From: Sulfuricella sp. | Lineage (GTDB): Bacteria > Pseudomonadota > Gammaproteobacteria > Burkholderiales > Sulfuricellaceae | NCBI GenBank assembly: GCA_030691435.1 | Contig: JAUYEK010000355.1 | Coordinates: 1-7,116 of the forward strand | Direction: 5' to 3' | DNA: 7,116 nucleotides | Made by a program: the position numbers and the translations under genes | The notes under the pieces: model-generated | The model's input: only the letters and a program-made list of their open reading frames with translations | Told to the model about the DNA's origin: nothing | The model's database searches: none | Shown here: positions 5,319 through 7,116 of the stretch, in pieces | Position numbering within the stretch: position 1 is the first letter of the stretch | How the letters are laid out: each line of letters begins with the position of its first letter

Positions 5319-5347
5319 AGTGTAGGGAACGATCGTTCGCCAGTCAA
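5319..5347 (-). promoter_or_regulatory. Sigma70-type promoter of lexA
   Basis: Reading the minus strand, -35 TTGACT (5347-5342) and -10 TACACT (5324-5319) are separated by exactly 17 nt. The spacer contains operator 5327-5338. Only 7 nt separate the -10 from the ATG at 5311, so transcription would begin at or next to the start codon and the mRNA would be leaderless; no Shine-Dalgarno sequence is present. Confidence 0.7.
5327..5338. promoter_or_regulatory. LexA operator 1, in the promoter spacer
   Basis: GAACGATCGTTC is a perfect 12-bp palindrome of the GAAC-N4-GTTC form, the LexA box type best known from Gram-positive bacteria. Its place between -35 and -10 is ideal for blocking RNA polymerase. 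Confidence 0.75.
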
Positions 5348-5465
5348 GTCCTGTCTAGTCTAGCCCTGCCCCCTACGTTATTTCCACAACCATGCGATGC
5401 CGCGCACACCCCCAAAGGCAAGCAAACCTCAGATATCCGGACCAAGTAAATTTGCGGCAAACATT

Positions 5466-5493
5466 AAAGAACCCCGGCATGCCGGGGTTCTTT
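5466..5493. terminator. Perfect 28-nt palindromic terminator without an obvious gene
   Basis: The 14-nt arm AAAGAACCCCGGCA is followed directly by its exact complement, forming a GC-rich stem with A-rich 5' and TTCTTT 3' ends, so it could terminate in either direction. It lies between the divergent lexA and gcvR-like genes, where neither gene needs a terminator. It could insulate the two, or end a short RNA from 5348-5490. Confidence 0.65.
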
Positions 5494-5508
5494 ATGCACT
5501 CCCGTTCT

Positions 5509-5541
5509 CTAGGGCGTGTTAACGCTAATTTCACGCCCTAG
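5509..5541. repeat. Inverted repeat upstream of gcvR-like gene
   Basis: The 10-bp perfect arms CTAGGGCGTG (5509-5518) and CACGCCCTAG (5532-5541) flank a 13-nt AT-rich spacer. It ends 59 nt before the gcvR-like start. It may be an operator, a leader hairpin, or the footprint of a small mobile element; nothing in the window decides between these. Confidence 0.6.
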
Positions 5542-5600
5542 CACATTATCGTTTTGGGTATTACACTGGAGCCCATTCAACCTTTGCATTTCAGCAACCC

Positions 5601-6146
5601 ATGACCATAGACACTCAAAATAATTATCTGGTGATCACCGCTTCGGGTGAAGACAAAGTCGGTCTCGTCGACCGGCTTTCGAGCAAGATCGCCGAGAGCG
5701 GATGCAATATCGAAGAAAGCCGCATGGCCGTATTGGGCGGACAGTTCGCCCTGATCATGCTGCTTTCCGGCCCATGGAACGCGCTTTCCAAGCTCGAGGG
5801 GCAAATGGGAGCGCTGGGCGATCAGTTGGGGCTCGCCATCATTCACAAACGAACCCAGCAACGGGAACGGACGCAACCGGTGGTTCCCTACAGGGTGGAA
5901 GTGGTGGCCATGGATCATCCCGGCATCGTTCGCAACCTGGCCGCTTTCTTCTCCAGGAACGGCATCAATATCGAGGAACTCCAGACCGACACGTACCCGG
6001 CACCCCACACCGGCACATCGATGTTTTCCGTCACCATGACGGTGGGCATTCATGCCGACGTTCACATTCCCACCCTGCGTGGAAATTTCCTCGATTATTG
6101 CGACGACCTGAATCTGGACGCGAGCTTCGAACCCGCACGGGTGTGA
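5601..6146 (+). CDS. gcvR: GcvR-like double ACT domain regulator (glycine cleavage system repressor family)
   Basis: A 181-residue soluble protein made of two ACT domains (about 8-80 and 95-175), small-molecule-binding folds that usually sense amino acids. The first has DKVGLVDRLSSKIAESGCNI with EESRMAVLGGQFALIMLLSG, and the second has VEVVAMDHPGIVRNLAAFFS and NGINIEELQTDTYPAP, all matching GcvR-type proteins. In E. coli, GcvR binds GcvA and represses the glycine cleavage operon; no gcvA or gcv gene is in this window, so the partner here is unknown. ATG 5601 fits the family N-terminus, although no Shine-Dalgarno sequence lies just before it. The gene stands alone, with an inverted repeat upstream and a strong shared terminator 35 nt after its stop. 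The family is secure; the exact regulatory role is inferred. Confidence 0.85.
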   Translation: MTIDTQNNYLVITASGEDKVGLVDRLSSKIAESGCNIEESRMAVLGGQFALIMLLSGPWNALSKLEGQMGALGDQLGLAIIHKRTQQRERTQPVVPYRVEVVAMDHPGIVRNLAAFFSRNGINIEELQTDTYPAPHTGTSMFSVTMTVGIHADVHIPTLRGNFLDYCDDLNLDASFEPARV

Positions 6147-6180
6147 TGCCTGGCTACATACATGCAACCTTCAAGAAGAA

Positions 6181-6216
6181 ATTAAGTGCCCCCCGGAAAA
6201 GCCGGGGGCACTTAAT
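6181..6216. terminator. Bidirectional terminator between convergent genes
   Basis: The left arm ATTAAGTGCCCCCCGG and the right arm CCGGGGGCACTTAAT pair over about 15 bp with one bulged C and a short A-rich loop. T-rich runs follow on both strands. It ends gcvR-like transcription on the plus strand and lipoprotein-gene transcription on the minus strand; the latter's TAA stop (6212-6214) lies inside the stem. Confidence 0.85.
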
Positions 6217-7006
6217 TTTCGGTCAATCCACCGACCTCTCTGGCGGAGACACGAAGATCCTTCGACCACCTGTCATCACCAATAACCTGCGTGCTGGAAG
6301 CCAGCGCATCGGCAATCTCCCCTCTGTTCCACCCCAGGCTAGCCAGCAAGTCCAGGGCAACAGCATCGGCCTCACGCAATTGATCGAGCTTGTAACTCTC
6401 TATCACTATCCGGGAACCGACAAACGAAGCAGCCGTTGAGAGCGTTGAAGCTGTTGCAGTCGCCTGTATCAAAGCGGCGGAACCGCGAATAAGGTTGGTG
6501 ACGGGCAGCAGCACTTGGGCCGCTATGGAAAACAGGATGCTGGTCGCCGAATCCTCGTCATGATGGCGGCTGATTACATGCCCCATCTCGCGAGCGATCA
6601 AGAAGGCCAAAGCCTCTTCATCAAGACGCAACTTTTGTACGCCGCGGAAAATCACCACCGTACCGACTGCGCTGGATGCACTCCCCGGTTCGGCCTTTTC
6701 GGCGACAACGAACTCAAACTGGCTGAATCGCTCAGTTAGATCAGGGTAAATTTCAAAAGCCGATTGCGCCAGACGAGTACCCAGCCGCTGAACCCTCTGA
6801 TCAAAAGCACGATCAAGCCTGCACTCCACCCCAACGCAGGATGAAAGAGCATCTGCAGCAGCGGCGAGGTTCAAGCGCATGCCCATCTCGGAATGAACAG
6901 CGCTTACCGAGGACGGCACGGTCACCTGCATACGGCCCTGGGGCGACGTCGCGCACGCCCCAAGCAACATGCCGGCAAGGACAACAAACCAGACGCGGGT
7001 AATCAT
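6212..7006 (-). CDS. M48-like lipoprotein with altered zinc motif (RExxH)
   Basis: A 264-residue predicted lipoprotein: signal peptide 1-17 with lipobox LGAC and lipidated Cys18. The mature part resembles M48 (Oma1/BepA-like) metalloproteases: LDEEALAFLIAREMGHVISR followed by HHDED aligns with the usual AHELGHVxARH motif, and QLREADAVALDLLASLGW aligns with the EADxxGxxLL motif that gives the third zinc ligand (E212). The first histidine of HExxH is Arg139 (codon CGC, one transition from CAC), while E140, H143 and E212 remain. Zinc binding and catalysis are therefore doubtful, and it may act as a chaperone or scaffold in the envelope. A hydrophobic stretch lies at about 157-200. The start is ATG 7006, with GAAGGG about 9 nt upstream. 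It is transcribed alone, and its stop lies within the shared terminator. Confidence 0.82.
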   Translation of the reverse strand: MITRVWFVVLAGMLLGACATSPQGRMQVTVPSSVSAVHSEMGMRLNLAAAADALSSCVGVECRLDRAFDQRVQRLGTRLAQSAFEIYPDLTERFSQFEFVVAEKAEPGSASSAVGTVVIFRGVQKLRLDEEALAFLIAREMGHVISRHHDEDSATSILFSIAAQVLLPVTNLIRGSAALIQATATASTLSTAASFVGSRIVIESYKLDQLREADAVALDLLASLGWNRGEIADALASSTQVIGDDRWSKDLRVSAREVGGLTEN

Positions 7007-7045
7007 GAGTTCACCCTTCTGAAAAAACCTCGGCTAACAACTAGA

Positions 7046-7074
7046 GAATGAGCCTGTTCACCATGCACTGTCAA
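7046..7074 (-). promoter_or_regulatory. Possible promoter of the M48-like lipoprotein gene
   Basis: The minus strand has a perfect -35 box TTGACA (7074-7069), followed after 17 nt by a weak -10, TCATTC (7051-7046). It lies 40 nt upstream of the start codon. The poor -10 keeps this tentative. Confidence 0.3.
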
Positions 7075-7116
7075 ATCACTCTAAAGCAGCATGGAAACGA
7101 ACCACCATTCCCTGAT

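Noticed and set aside
5312..5347. TTG 5347 as the lexA start
   Set aside because: It adds 12 residues without family similarity, has no ribosome site and coincides with the -35 box.
5577..6167. 196-residue minus-strand ORF
   Set aside because: It is antisense to the gcvR-like gene, whose two ACT domains are clear.
5702..6439. 245-residue plus-strand ORF running past the gcvR-like stop
   Set aside because: It is an alternate frame of gcvR-like and crosses a strong terminator into the antisense of the lipoprotein gene.

Overview
This window looks like a chromosomal segment of a GC-rich proteobacterium, most likely a betaproteobacterium (Nitrosomonadales-like). The reasons are the single-type lolC/E gene followed by lolD, a divergent RpfE-type phosphoglycerate-mutase-like gene, a short LexA-like repressor, a GcvR-type double-ACT protein and an M48-like lipoprotein. 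No phage, transposase, CRISPR, rRNA or tRNA gene was found. Assignments were made by reading the proteins, not by database search.

Layout. Positions 1-1601 (minus strand) hold lolC and the first 107 codons of lolD, two parts of the ABC machine that releases lipoproteins from the inner membrane. From about 1665 to 4034 (plus strand) lies a three-gene operon: an RpfE-type gene, an FmdE-like gene coupled to it by an ATGA overlap, and an unrecognised helical protein gene 4 nt further on. The RpfE-type gene carries a palindromic repeat plus a 32-bp tandem duplication inside its reading frame and lacks an obvious standard start codon. Positions 4035-4372 are an AT-rich gap with a pair of DnaA-box-like sites, several abutting inverted repeats and, at its right end, a minus-strand terminator. 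Positions 4373-4735 hold a 60-residue minus-strand ORF and, on the plus strand, a decayed nicotinamidase-like fragment. Positions 4736-5347 hold a lexA-type repressor gene (minus) with two identical GAAC-N4-GTTC operators, one in the promoter spacer and one in the first codons. Positions 5348-5600 contain a perfect-palindrome terminator and a second inverted repeat, then gcvR-like (plus). This gene and an M48-like lipoprotein gene (minus) converge on one shared terminator.

How the parts work together. The genes are mainly independent housekeeping or accessory units: lipoprotein trafficking (lolCD), a probable self-regulated damage response repressor (lexA-like), an amino-acid-sensing ACT protein, and a cell-envelope lipoprotein whose zinc motif is altered (RExxH instead of HExxH). 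A short G-rich repeat built on GTGAGG recurs in the lolD start region, between lolC and lolD, and just after lexA. The most interesting points are the repeat insertion rescued in frame in the RpfE-type gene, the lexA control region with a predicted leaderless transcript, the origin-like AT-rich gap, and the FmdE-like/helical protein pair.
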